DNA of 64,000 nt from the NCBI GenBank assembly GCA_041658245.1, contig JBBAAM010000004.1:1-64000 (forward strand), written 5' to 3'. Positions 42,751 to 51,963 of this stretch are shown one piece after another; within the stretch, counting starts at the first letter, position 1; every line of letters begins with the position of its first letter. The notes under the pieces were generated by a model. That model was not told the origin of the DNA. It did not search any database and was given only the letters and a program-made list of their open reading frames with translations. Position numbers and translations under genes: made by a program. This stretch comes from Fen-1258 sp041658245. Its GTDB lineage: Bacteria; Bacteroidota; Ignavibacteria; Ignavibacteriales; Melioribacteraceae.

Positions 42751-43695
42751 TTAACAGTTAAAAGCCACAGAAGATAAATTGGCTGCTATAAAATTTTCAA
42801 TCTCATTCAGTTGCGGTGCGGAGTTTTGCGCTCCCATTCGAGTGACTGATAGTGATGCTGACGCAATTGCCATTCCTACCGCTTCTTCTATAAGCATTCC
42901 TTTTGAAAGAAATGCAGCGAGTGCCCCGCTAAATACATCTCCAGCACCTGTAGTATCAAGAGGAGTAACTATATGCGCTGGAAAGAATTCCATCTTATTT
43001 GGTAATCCGGCAAAAACTCCTTTCGAACCAAGAGTAATCAAAACGTTTTTGATGCCGTATTCGAAAAATTTCTTTACTATTGAATGCAAGCTTTCTTCAT
43101 CCGTTACTTTTATTCCGGTGATCATCTCTGCTTCTACTTCATTAGGCGTGATGATATCAATTTGATTTAAGATATCTGCTCCCAAAGGTTGAGCCGGGGC
43201 TGGATTCAAAATTACGATTCCCCCTTTTTCATGAGATTTTTTAATGGCTGCACGGATAGTTTCGATCGGGGATTCCAATTGAACAAGTAGTACACTTGCC
43301 GATGCAATTTCATCATGTACTGTTTCAATGTCGTCCGGACTTAACCGGGCATTCGCACCGGAAGCGACAACAATACTATTTTCTCCCCACTCATCAACAA
43401 CAATAAAGGCAACACCTGTAGCGACCTCACAATCCTGAAAAATGTAACGTGTATCGATCTGCTCTTCTGTTAGCCGCTGTATTCCTTCTTTTCCAAGCGC
43501 ATCATTACCTACCCTTGCAATAAAACTTACGTTTGCACCTGCACGAACGGCGGCTACAGCCTGGTTAGCTCCTTTTCCTCCACCACCTTCTGTAAAAATT
43601 CCGCCAATAATTGTTTCACCCGGACTAGGAATTCTAGTTGTTTTAATGGTCAAGTCTGTGTTGTAACTTCCAACAACAACTACTTTATTTTTCAT
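42751..43695 (-). CDS. rbsK: Ribokinase (PfkB family)
   Basis: The 314-aa cytoplasmic protein has both PfkB signatures: GGGGKGANQAVAAVRAG (about 38-54) and DTTGAGDVFSGALAAFL near 250, with the catalytic Asp in GAGD and NPAPA typical of ribokinases. It phosphorylates ribose, or a similar pentose or deoxyribose, with ATP. Its presence together with four ADP-ribosylglycohydrolase-fold proteins is the best hint that the imported substrate contains a ribosyl group. A different sugar kinase specificity cannot be excluded. Confidence 0.92.
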   Translation of the reverse strand: MKNKVVVVGSYNTDLTIKTTRIPSPGETIIGGIFTEGGGGKGANQAVAAVRAGANVSFIARVGNDALGKEGIQRLTEEQIDTRYIFQDCEVATGVAFIVVDEWGENSIVVASGANARLSPDDIETVHDEIASASVLLVQLESPIETIRAAIKKSHEKGGIVILNPAPAQPLGADILNQIDIITPNEVEAEMITGIKVTDEESLHSIVKKFFEYGIKNVLITLGSKGVFAGLPNKMEFFPAHIVTPLDTTGAGDVFSGALAAFLSKGMLIEEAVGMAIASASLSVTRMGAQNSAPQLNEIENFIAANLSSVAFNC

Positions 43696-43743
43696 TGTAC
43701 TATTTCCAAATTCTGCTATGGTTGTTATTTAAAATATTTTTTA

Positions 43744-44757
43744 TCAAAATGAAAATCCAAGAGAAAACATGTGCGCTTGTGTCAACTCACCAAAGTCAAC
43801 ATAAGCATAGTTGATTGTGCCGATTATATTCCCAATAGGATAAGTTACTCCGGCGCCAAAAGTAAATCTCTGTACATCGTAGTTGAACTTATATCCACCC
43901 CGAACAAAAAAAGTTCTGTCGAAAACATAACCCACACCAAGATGAAATTTTTCTCTTCCATCATTCGGGTGGTCTCCTTCCGCTACTACGGTCAATAAAT
44001 GCGGACTTCCCTCTTCATCTAAAAAATCCATGGCCATACCGGCTCGGAAATCAAGCGGCATTCTAACGTTGTCAGATTCCGTCTGGAACTCTTCACTCCA
44101 TCCGCCGAAACGCGAATCAGGTCCGAAATTTCTTGCTGTAATTGCGATGCGTAAACTTCTGAATCCGGTATAGTAGATGGTACCAAAATCCAAGGACCAA
44201 TTCCGCATTGAGAGTTCTGCGATCTTCTGTTGCATCCATCTAATATTACCTCCAACAGAAAGTTTATCGGTTATCTTTTTGGCATAAGAAAGACCGGCTG
44301 CAATGTCATTTGCAGTGAACATTTTACCTGTAACTATTGGTATCGTTCCACTTGTTCCTAAAGGTTCATTGATGGTTTCAGGAATATCGCCATAATTAAG
44401 CATCGCCAAGCTGGCTCCGACAACACCGAATTCTTTAAGATTGAATGCAACTGCTATAGATTGATGGTTAATATCGGCGATCCATTGCAATGCATTTACC
44501 TGCACATCAATATTTTTTACATCCGAAAGAGCCGCAGGATTACCAAATATTGCACTGGCATCTCCGTTTGAAATTGCAGTATAAGCGCCACCCAATGCTG
44601 CCTGCCTTGCATCTCCATTGATCTTCAAAAACTGCCATCCAGATTGTCCGGCTCTTTCAATGTCAGCCGGCGAAATTCCAGATTGAGAATGAATTAGCGC
44701 CGCATGAAATAGTAAGAGCGTGAACGCTGATTGAAATATTTTTTTCATTGAATACAT
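43744..44757 (-). CDS. PorV/PorQ-family outer membrane protein
   Basis: GGAGAA precedes ATG 44757. The 337-aa product has a signal peptide (FQSAFTLLLFHAALIHSQ) and the family opening SGWQFLKINGDARQAALGGAYTA is visible in parts (GQSGWQFLKINGDARQ, AALGGAYTAISNGDAS), then GNPAAL, repeated beta strands and a C-terminal aromatic residue (FSLGFSF), all typical of a FadL-like beta-barrel. PorV shuttles T9SS substrates for surface attachment. Placed between the large secreted protein and ribokinase, it may serve the T9SS cargo encoded here. Assignment to the family is firm, the specific role is not. Confidence 0.85.
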   Translation of the reverse strand: MYSMKKIFQSAFTLLLFHAALIHSQSGISPADIERAGQSGWQFLKINGDARQAALGGAYTAISNGDASAIFGNPAALSDVKNIDVQVNALQWIADINHQSIAVAFNLKEFGVVGASLAMLNYGDIPETINEPLGTSGTIPIVTGKMFTANDIAAGLSYAKKITDKLSVGGNIRWMQQKIAELSMRNWSLDFGTIYYTGFRSLRIAITARNFGPDSRFGGWSEEFQTESDNVRMPLDFRAGMAMDFLDEEGSPHLLTVVAEGDHPNDGREKFHLGVGYVFDRTFFVRGGYKFNYDVQRFTFGAGVTYPIGNIIGTINYAYVDFGELTQAHMFSLGFSF

Positions 44758-44773
44758 TTTAGTTTTTTCTCCG

Positions 44774-46687
44774 CTACTTCACAATTGCTAATTTGCCGAT
44801 GTACGATTCGCCTGCATGTCCGGGAACGAGCGATTCGACACGATACAGATAGATACCGGGTGCAATTCCAAGAGTCCATTTGTTCAATTGATAATCTAAT
44901 CGCTTAATACTCCCCCATGCTTCAGAACCGCTGCCATCGTTGTGATCTATTTCTTGAATGATATCACCGGTTAGCGTGTAGATCTTTATCTTGCAGATCG
45001 CCGGAATACCGATGAATTCCATTCTGTACCTTTCCCCTGTTCCGGTTAAATTACTATGCTGTCTGAAGGGATTCGGCACGACGTAAACATTTTTAGGGAA
45101 TTGCAAATTTTGTCCACGCAATGGATAAATTGGAAATCGTGTATTATTTACTTTGCCGCTCTCGTTGTTGTCTTCATCATAACTTGTAACACAATAATAA
45201 TTACCCACTCCAAAAGGGAGATTTTCATCAACAAACCGGATGTTCCCGTTTACCAAAACAACTGAGTCTTTTTTAAGATCCTCAACGAGAATCCATGGTC
45301 CAATTGTGAAGTAACTAGAACGATAAATCCTGTATCCCGCTACGTCATTTATCCCGGTTTTGGGATCTTTATATGATGATGAAATCGGGAACCATTCAAC
45401 AATTATCTTTCCAGGTTCGGTGGAAATCTTGAGACTGTTTTCTCCGTCAGATGGTGTTGGTGGTGGATAAACGTCAGGAAGATAATTGTTCGCATAAAGT
45501 TTCCGCGCAGCATGAATATGGGCGAGCATAGAATCACGTGAAGCAGTCGCCATCAAATCAATGTTGACAACTCCTCCTTCGACAATTTTTGCACGATCCA
45601 TTTCCCCCATTACTTCGGCATACACAATTTTGACAGATGCGAATGGTGTAAGTGAAAGAGGTCCGACGCTGACTAAAAATTCCGGGCGCCGTTCATATTT
45701 ATTTCCACCTTCGCCGCCAAGAACACGGGCAGAATCCCATGATACACGCGGTTGTTGATGGGTCATAACTTCTTTCACCCGAGTATGAGATGATGATCCC
45801 TGAATGAACATCTGATCTACAGTGCTCGCCCCTTCTGTAAGACCTTGTCCTGTGTGCTCAAGAATATTTTGGTAAATATTCCCCCCTGCAGAATCCAACA
45901 TAGCAACTGTAAAATAACCAGGCGCATCAATTTCGTGTTCGCGAATTCCTTGCTGATAAATGTCGCGTGCATCTCCGATATCGCCACGTAATGGACCGAC
46001 ACCATAATTGTAAACGATCGGCACCTCATCCTCAGTTCTGAATCTCTGATGATCATAGAAATAGAAAAGTTTCTCAGCCGAATTCCAATCATATTTTTCA
46101 TCTCCCCTGCTTCCTGAACGCTGCGTCATCCGAATGCCGTACCGCATTCCAAAAAACATGGAATCAACCGATGATAATTCGTTATTTGTTATAGTAACTT
46201 CGTGAATAATGAAGTCGCTCAATCCGGGATAACTCCACACCATACTTCGCCGTGCCACATCAACGTTTAAACCGTTCACGTGATGAGCCCCGGATACGCT
46301 TTCTTCTCCGGCAATTCCAATGTTCTGGAGATTATAATTCTTCGTCAATGTAGCTTCTTCGATAGGGAAAATATCCTGTCCGGATGGAAAAAACCGTGAG
46401 TTGATTGTGTAGGATGATGCAATATTCTCCCGGACACCATAGATCGCATATCCAACTGCTTCAGTGTAATTTAACGCATCGTTCACGTTGGTTGCTTTTG
46501 AATACCCGGGATAATCAATAGTGTGGAATCCGTTTTGTGTTTCAGTAGGATCTCCATATTGAAGTGAATTCCAAACTGTTGCCCATAGTTTTCCTCTTTT
46601 CAAAGTCTGCTTTCCCCAAGTAACCTGAGCGTGCATCAAGTCTGAAAACAAGAGCATAAGAACTATCGCAGCAATGTATTTTTTCAT
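44774..46687 (-). CDS. Large exported protein with C-terminal sorting-like domain
   Basis: The 637-aa product has a signal peptide (MKKYIAAIVLMLLFSDLMHA). Residues about 22-400 carry no family that I recognise; they contain repeated beta strands and a conserved-looking WSYPGLSDFIIHEVTITN. Residues about 425-515 resemble FN3 (IIVEWFPISSSYKDP, VAGYRIYRSSYFTIGPWILV). The last 100 residues (VYVVPNPFRQHSNLTG, IYTLTGDIIQEIDHNDGSGS, GIYLYRV, GKLAIVK) form a T9SS/FlgD-like tail. Co-located with the TonB receptor downstream of LacI, it may be a surface nutrient-binding partner, as SusD is for SusC, though it is not SusD-like. Confidence 0.8.
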   Translation of the reverse strand: MKKYIAAIVLMLLFSDLMHAQVTWGKQTLKRGKLWATVWNSLQYGDPTETQNGFHTIDYPGYSKATNVNDALNYTEAVGYAIYGVRENIASSYTINSRFFPSGQDIFPIEEATLTKNYNLQNIGIAGEESVSGAHHVNGLNVDVARRSMVWSYPGLSDFIIHEVTITNNELSSVDSMFFGMRYGIRMTQRSGSRGDEKYDWNSAEKLFYFYDHQRFRTEDEVPIVYNYGVGPLRGDIGDARDIYQQGIREHEIDAPGYFTVAMLDSAGGNIYQNILEHTGQGLTEGASTVDQMFIQGSSSHTRVKEVMTHQQPRVSWDSARVLGGEGGNKYERRPEFLVSVGPLSLTPFASVKIVYAEVMGEMDRAKIVEGGVVNIDLMATASRDSMLAHIHAARKLYANNYLPDVYPPPTPSDGENSLKISTEPGKIIVEWFPISSSYKDPKTGINDVAGYRIYRSSYFTIGPWILVEDLKKDSVVLVNGNIRFVDENLPFGVGNYYCVTSYDEDNNESGKVNNTRFPIYPLRGQNLQFPKNVYVVPNPFRQHSNLTGTGERYRMEFIGIPAICKIKIYTLTGDIIQEIDHNDGSGSEAWGSIKRLDYQLNKWTLGIAPGIYLYRVESLVPGHAGESYIGKLAIVK

Positions 46688-46708
46688 GTTAACTCTCGTG
46701 TACCTTAA

Positions 46709-49645
46709 TTAAAATTTTATCGAAATTTGAAAATAGATTTTTTGTGGTGGTACCTCGTATGAATACCATTCCCAAATGTTCGGTTCTGAAAAATCGGATG
46801 TCTTTGGTAGCCGCTCACTATCAGGCAGATTTGGATTCTCTAAATACCGTACCAGATCATCTCCATACAGCAATCGTAAAAATTTTGAGTCAAGTAAATT
46901 CTTTATATCAATACTGAATTCCGTCTGAAATCCCATTAGATCGAATCCTTTCGATACTCTTACGTCAATCTGATAATAATTGAACCATCGCATGTTGTTC
47001 GGTTCTGAGGAGAAATCTCCCGGACCGTGATAGGTGTACTGATCTCCGGTTCTCCACCAAAAATTTGAATAAATGTTGAGATCGCTCAATGGTTTGAATC
47101 CGGCAATTTCAGGTCCTTCTTCTTTATTGATCGTAAAGCTTGCCCATCCCTTGATACGCTGATAGTCTCCCCATGCCCCTTTTTCCTGCCTCAATCCTTT
47201 CGGTACATTCACACTCTGTGAACCCAGTTCATACAATCTACTAAAACCAACTTCGCCATTGAACGACCAATAGATTTCATGACTTAAACCGAAATTAAAC
47301 ATCCCGTTTAATCGCGATTCAAGTTTAGTCTCGATACCTCGTACATCGGAATATCCTGAATTGCTGACCATCAATGCTTTGGTCGCACTATGGGTTGCCG
47401 CATATACACCGGTGATAACATCCGCTTCACGGGATGCATCTTTATAATAACCCGTCAAATCAAGTTTAAGGACATCTGCAATATTGTAATCAACACCTAA
47501 TTCGTACTGGATTGTTCGTTCATACCCCAATTCCGGATTACCATAGTATCCCTGCCATTCATCCATGTAAGTAATTTGTTTTGCGTATGGATTCAAAATG
47601 CTATCCCACGTGGTACTGTAATTCACGAACGGGAAACCGAACATCTTCGTCCAGGAAGGGCGTTGATAAAAATGACCGTACACAAAATGCATTGAGGCAT
47701 TCTCACTCATAGGATGAGAAATACCGATTCGCGGAGCGATTGCAACCTGCAATTTTGTTCGCTCACGCTCAGGAGTACCGGGAATTCCTAATGGAGCTCC
47801 GAGATCATGTCCGGGTGTTCCGATTTCGAATGCCAGCGGGTCATACATATTCTTTGGCGCGCTCCTATTTTGATTGAAAAAATCTCCCCTCAATCCTATG
47901 TTTACTACTAAGCCTGGAAATTCGATTTTGTCTTGAACATATAAATTTCCTTCGTAAGGATTCCCGTCGAAAATATTCATAGAATTATTTCTACTGCTTT
48001 TGGATTCAGCAGCGAAGTTCTCATAATAAAAATCGTGCGATTTAAAAGTAAATCCGGTTTTGAGATTATGTATTTTGGTGATCTGGTTTGTATAATCGCC
48101 TTTGATCTGGTAGGATTGTGAAAAGTTTTTAGTCCACGTGTGATAATACGCTTGTAGTGTATAGCGAGGATGCATTGAAACAACATCTGACAGCCAGACA
48201 GAATCTGCAATACGATATTCTCTGTCTGAACGATCCATTCGGTCCTTTAAATAACTGACCGTCACTTCATAGAACGATTGATTGTTCAAGAGATGGGTCA
48301 CTTTACCATACAATTGGGACCACCGTCTCTTTTCAGGCCATTGTCTGAAGGGGGCGCCAAATAGATTGTATTTTGCACGGGCATACTGTTCGTCAATTCT
48401 CATTGGAGCCAACCAACCCGCTTCCTGTCCCATCTCTGATGTATTTTGATTCGAAGAAGTATAATCTGCGCTTTCATATCCTCCGACAAATCCACCGATA
48501 CGAAATTTGATTTCAGAAGTGAATTTGTAATTGAGGTATCCTTGAATATTAAATTCAGGATTATAGGGGATTGCCTGTGGAAATATTCCGACACCTTGTT
48601 TGAATCGTCCTGAAGCAAGAAAACTTAATTCTTCTGTCACACTACCAAATAGTGTCCCTTCATATTCATATTCGGGACGATTAGCATAGTTCCCAAGTAC
48701 ACCGTTTGGTGTTGTCTGTTTACGCCACGCTCCAAGCAGTGAGTCTGGATTCATTTTATAGAAACGACTGTTGACATCCTGCGACTGGAGAGTCCAATAA
48801 TCAATTCCTGTGCTGACGTAATCGTTGTTTTCTCTACTGTACATATTCCTGCCAAAATGATAAACTCCGGCAGGACGCATTCTTCCGATAATTGTACCGT
48901 GGATTCCTTCCGGTGCCTCTTTCGATACAATATTTACAACTGCGGAACGCCCTTCACCATACTCCGCATTATACCCTCCGGTCAAAACAGAAATCTGTTC
49001 TATGGTAGAAGTATTGAATCCGGAATAATTATCCGACACTAACCCGCTATTAACGGAAAGATTATCAATCATATAAACAGCCTGCACCATAGAACTTCCG
49101 CGAACATATCCTTTTGTCGATCCACGCTGCCAAGCAAGATTTGAATTGTCGCTAAAGATGCCAGCCTGTGTTTCCAACACATCTTTGATTGTCCTGGCTC
49201 CGGAATTTTCCAGCACTTTGCTGGTCACTATCTGCTCGCTTGCGGTGAGATCTTTATCAACCACAGGACGTTCTGCGATAATAATAACAACCTTTTCTTC
49301 AAGTAGCAAAGTTTCAAGCATGAAATTTTGAGTCGTTGTTCTGTCAATAATAATGGAGACGTTGCTCTTGTTGACTCTTTCATATCCAAGCATTGATACT
49401 GTCAACGTGTATGTACCTGGAGGTACATTTAAAATGAAGTACTCACCATTCACATCCGTTGAAGCTCCAATCTTCAACTCTTTAACGATAACGTTTGCAC
49501 TAATAAGCGGTTCGCCGCTCGCTTTATCGCTCACCCTTCCCGAAATCTTTCCGGTGTTTCCGGCCAAACAGATAATTGAAAACATAACTGTTAGAAGGAG
49601 ACCTGCTGCGATCTTATTTGTTAGGTGTCTCAATAAAGTGTCCAT
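46709..49645 (-). CDS. TonB-dependent outer membrane receptor with CarboxypepD-regulatory-like domain
   Basis: AAAGGG precedes ATG 49645. The 978-aa protein has a signal sequence (about 10-32), a carboxypeptidase-regulatory-like domain (GKISGRVSDKASGEPLISAN to MLGYERVN, about 33-110), a plug domain (about 125-240; SGARTIKDVLETQAGIF, STIEQISVLTGGYNAEYGEG) and a long beta-barrel ending in an aromatic residue (YFQISIKF). It imports a bulky nutrient across the outer membrane with energy from TonB-ExbBD. It lies 20 bp after the LacI gene and is probably translated from the same message. Confidence 0.93.
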   Translation of the reverse strand: MDTLLRHLTNKIAAGLLLTVMFSIICLAGNTGKISGRVSDKASGEPLISANVIVKELKIGASTDVNGEYFILNVPPGTYTLTVSMLGYERVNKSNVSIIIDRTTTQNFMLETLLLEEKVVIIIAERPVVDKDLTASEQIVTSKVLENSGARTIKDVLETQAGIFSDNSNLAWQRGSTKGYVRGSSMVQAVYMIDNLSVNSGLVSDNYSGFNTSTIEQISVLTGGYNAEYGEGRSAVVNIVSKEAPEGIHGTIIGRMRPAGVYHFGRNMYSRENNDYVSTGIDYWTLQSQDVNSRFYKMNPDSLLGAWRKQTTPNGVLGNYANRPEYEYEGTLFGSVTEELSFLASGRFKQGVGIFPQAIPYNPEFNIQGYLNYKFTSEIKFRIGGFVGGYESADYTSSNQNTSEMGQEAGWLAPMRIDEQYARAKYNLFGAPFRQWPEKRRWSQLYGKVTHLLNNQSFYEVTVSYLKDRMDRSDREYRIADSVWLSDVVSMHPRYTLQAYYHTWTKNFSQSYQIKGDYTNQITKIHNLKTGFTFKSHDFYYENFAAESKSSRNNSMNIFDGNPYEGNLYVQDKIEFPGLVVNIGLRGDFFNQNRSAPKNMYDPLAFEIGTPGHDLGAPLGIPGTPERERTKLQVAIAPRIGISHPMSENASMHFVYGHFYQRPSWTKMFGFPFVNYSTTWDSILNPYAKQITYMDEWQGYYGNPELGYERTIQYELGVDYNIADVLKLDLTGYYKDASREADVITGVYAATHSATKALMVSNSGYSDVRGIETKLESRLNGMFNFGLSHEIYWSFNGEVGFSRLYELGSQSVNVPKGLRQEKGAWGDYQRIKGWASFTINKEEGPEIAGFKPLSDLNIYSNFWWRTGDQYTYHGPGDFSSEPNNMRWFNYYQIDVRVSKGFDLMGFQTEFSIDIKNLLDSKFLRLLYGDDLVRYLENPNLPDSERLPKTSDFSEPNIWEWYSYEVPPQKIYFQISIKF

Positions 49646-49665
49646 GCAAGAGCCCTTTTATTAAA

Positions 49666-50727
49666 CTATTCTTTTATTGTTTCAGTTTTCATGATCTGCG
49701 TAATGTTCGTTACTGATGAGATGCGTGTAACGGAACTACGAATATTCAATTTCGGTTCCAACAATATTTTCGTTCGTTCGTCGTCAGGATTTTTCATCCG
49801 GTTATACAACATAGCAACTGCCATTTCAGCCATTTTTGTAATTGGTTGTTCTACTGCTGTAAGGGCTGGAGATAAATAGGAAGCAAAATCTGGATCATCA
49901 AAAGTGATAAGAGAAAGATCGCCTGGGATAGAAATTTTATTTTCTCTGCATGCTTCAAGGGTACCTAGAGCAATTAGATCTCCAGCGGTAAAGATTGCAG
50001 TTGGAGGATCTGAAAGTTTGAGGAGCATTTTAGTTTTCAGATAACCGTTGTGCGATCGAAAGTCGTCACCCACGATCAATTGTTCATCAATTGAAATTCC
50101 AGCACCGTAAAGAGCGCTTTTGTACCCTTGCAAGCGTGTTTCATTCGCATATGTTCCCGGTAACCCTTGAATAAAGGCAATGCGGTGATGTCCTTCTTTA
50201 ATGAGATGATCCACGGCAAGCAAGGAACCCTTCACATTATCAACACTAACTGAATCAACATCTAACGCATCGAAACAGCGATCCACCATCACTAAAGGAA
50301 TTCGAGCATCCCGTATTTTTTGAATGTGCGAATAATCTTGCCCAACGGAAGCAATGACCAACCCATCAACACGTTTTTCTAAAAGACTTTTGATGGCAGA
50401 ACGTTCAATAGTAATATCTTCATCGGAGTCGTACACAATAAAATTGTATCCCCTTTGGCGCAGTTCACCAGCAAGGCTTTTAATAACTGCTGAAAAGAAT
50501 GGATTAGCAATATCCGGAACAATTATTCCGATCTCGTATGTTTTTTGCAGACGCAGCCCACGTGCAAGTGCATTAACTCTGTATCCGATTTCTTTTGCTG
50601 CTTGTTTTACCCTCGTCTGTGTCTCTTCACTGATCTTATATTTTTTGGTATTGTCGTGAAGTACCCTGGAGACGGTCGAGACGGAAACACCTGTTTTTTC
50701 TGCAATATCTTTTAGCGTTGATGACAT
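49666..50727 (-). CDS. LacI-family transcriptional regulator
   Basis: The 353-aa protein has an N-terminal helix-turn-helix (LKDIAEKTGVSVSTVSRVLH, 5-24), the hinge-helix NALARGLR, and a periplasmic-binding-protein-like effector domain (about 62-340; IGIIVPDIANPFFSAVIKSL, GLVIASV, VDHLIKEGHHRIAFIQG, AIFTAGDLIALG, TFDDPDF). It should respond to a sugar-type inducer and repress the genes behind it. Candidate operators with inverted TTGCA/TGCAA half-sites lie upstream at 50787 and 50842. It heads the co-directional run down to 23.6 kb. Confidence 0.94.
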   Translation of the reverse strand: MSSTLKDIAEKTGVSVSTVSRVLHDNTKKYKISEETQTRVKQAAKEIGYRVNALARGLRLQKTYEIGIIVPDIANPFFSAVIKSLAGELRQRGYNFIVYDSDEDITIERSAIKSLLEKRVDGLVIASVGQDYSHIQKIRDARIPLVMVDRCFDALDVDSVSVDNVKGSLLAVDHLIKEGHHRIAFIQGLPGTYANETRLQGYKSALYGAGISIDEQLIVGDDFRSHNGYLKTKMLLKLSDPPTAIFTAGDLIALGTLEACRENKISIPGDLSLITFDDPDFASYLSPALTAVEQPITKMAEMAVAMLYNRMKNPDDERTKILLEPKLNIRSSVTRISSVTNITQIMKTETIKE

Positions 50728-50786
50728 AGTTGATGGTGAATTGATATGAAATAATTTCTGTTTATTTGTTGTTTTTAAATAAATTA

Positions 50787-50800
50787 TGCAAACGATTGTC
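50787..50800. promoter_or_regulatory. Candidate LacI-type operator
   Basis: TGCAAACGATTGTC has the CAA-N-CG-N-TTG core with central CG that LacI-family proteins favour. It lies 60 bp upstream of the LacI start, fitting autoregulation of the cluster. Confidence 0.5.
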
Positions 50801-50841
50801 TCTTGTTTTATTGTAGTTTACTCTCATAATTTCCTAATTAA

Positions 50842-50855
50842 TGCAATCCTTTGCA
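50842..50855. promoter_or_regulatory. Second inverted repeat upstream of LacI gene
   Basis: TGCAA-TCCT-TTGCA is a perfect-armed palindrome 55 bp beyond the first candidate operator. It lacks the central CG but shares the half-site, so it could be an auxiliary site. The rest of the 350 bp between the LacI and hemolysin III genes is AT-rich and shows no gene. Confidence 0.4.
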
Positions 50856-51014
50856 CAAAATATATAATTATTTTCTTTTTGTCAAGTAAAAAAGTGAATT
50901 TATATTTTATCTGTTTGCAAAAAAAAAATTATCAGTGAGAAGATGGTAAGTCAAGGGATCATTGCGAGATTATTGCTTGATTTTCAGATACTATTCCAAA
51001 ATGGGAATTAAGCT

Positions 51015-51043
51015 AAAAAAAAACTTGAGCCTATAACTCAGAA
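51015..51043 (-). terminator. Possible terminator after hemolysin III gene
   Basis: On the minus strand TGAG-TTATAGG-CTCA is followed two bases later by nine T residues. The stem is short but the T-run is long and well placed, 35 bp after the stop. Confidence 0.45.
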
Positions 51044-51077
51044 ATTGACTTCTGTTTCCCCTATAAAAATTTAGTTG

Positions 51078-51719
51078 TTAAACGTAATAGTACATCATCC
51101 AAAAATGGCAGAAACTTCCTGCCATAATAAAAAGATGAAATATTTCATGAAAACCAAATTTACCCGGATACGGATCAGGTTTTTTCATAGCGTAAATTAT
51201 CGCACCTATCGAATAAAAAATTCCCCCTAAAGCAAGCCAGACGATTCCTTGCACCTGCATCACTTTTGTTAAAGGATAAATTGCCGCCACAATCATCCAA
51301 CCCATTATTAAATAAAGTGAAGTATAAAGATAGCGGGGAGCGTTCAGCCAAAATATTTTCAAGAAAAATCCGCCGAGAGTAAATACCCAAACACTCGTAA
51401 GAATTGACCAACCCCAAATACCTCGAATAGAGATAATACATATTGGAGTATTGGATGCCGCAATAAAAATAAAAATCATTATGTGGTCAATTTTTCGAAA
51501 GAGGATCAAGTTTTTTTCTGATAAAGGAAGCCAATGATATAATGTACTGATCGTGTAAAGCAAGATCATTGCACCGCCGAAAACGGAAAATGAAACGGTA
51601 TGATAAATTGTGAATACCCCGCTTGTACGCGTGAGAAGTGCAACTAATCCTATAATCGAAAAAATAATTCCGACAAAATGAGTAAGTCCGCTAATTGGAT
51701 CATGAAAACTTTTTACCAT
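51078..51719 (-). CDS. Hemolysin III / PAQR-family membrane protein
   Basis: The 213-aa protein has seven predicted membrane helices and the family's conserved residues: a Ser and His in TLYHW near residue 60, Asp in FRKIDHIMIF, and HEIFHLF with a last His in GSFCHFW. These residues coordinate zinc in PAQR structures. The bacterial proteins are called hemolysin III but the physiological role is uncertain, perhaps membrane lipid homeostasis through ceramidase-like activity. It is separated by 244 bp from the SulP gene; that gap contains an imperfect inverted repeat (CTTAGTCTTAAT / ATTAAGATTAAG) and no gene. Confidence 0.9.
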   Translation of the reverse strand: MVKSFHDPISGLTHFVGIIFSIIGLVALLTRTSGVFTIYHTVSFSVFGGAMILLYTISTLYHWLPLSEKNLILFRKIDHIMIFIFIAASNTPICIISIRGIWGWSILTSVWVFTLGGFFLKIFWLNAPRYLYTSLYLIMGWMIVAAIYPLTKVMQVQGIVWLALGGIFYSIGAIIYAMKKPDPYPGKFGFHEIFHLFIMAGSFCHFWMMYYYV

Positions 51720-51963
51720 AGAGATTCACTTTGCACTTATGAATTGAAATTAGTCTCTATCAGCTTTGTAAGCCATCAGTATCACAGCCAAAACTGATTC
51801 AAATCGAATTGAAGTTGTATTATTAAATCACATAATTGAACGACTCATAAGTACAAACTTATTTCTTAGTCTTAATCGTTTTCCTAATTTGCAGCGATCC
51901 TTAAAATTAAAAGAATTAAGATTAAGAAAACCTATTTCGTTAAAGACCAAGTAATATTCCTTA

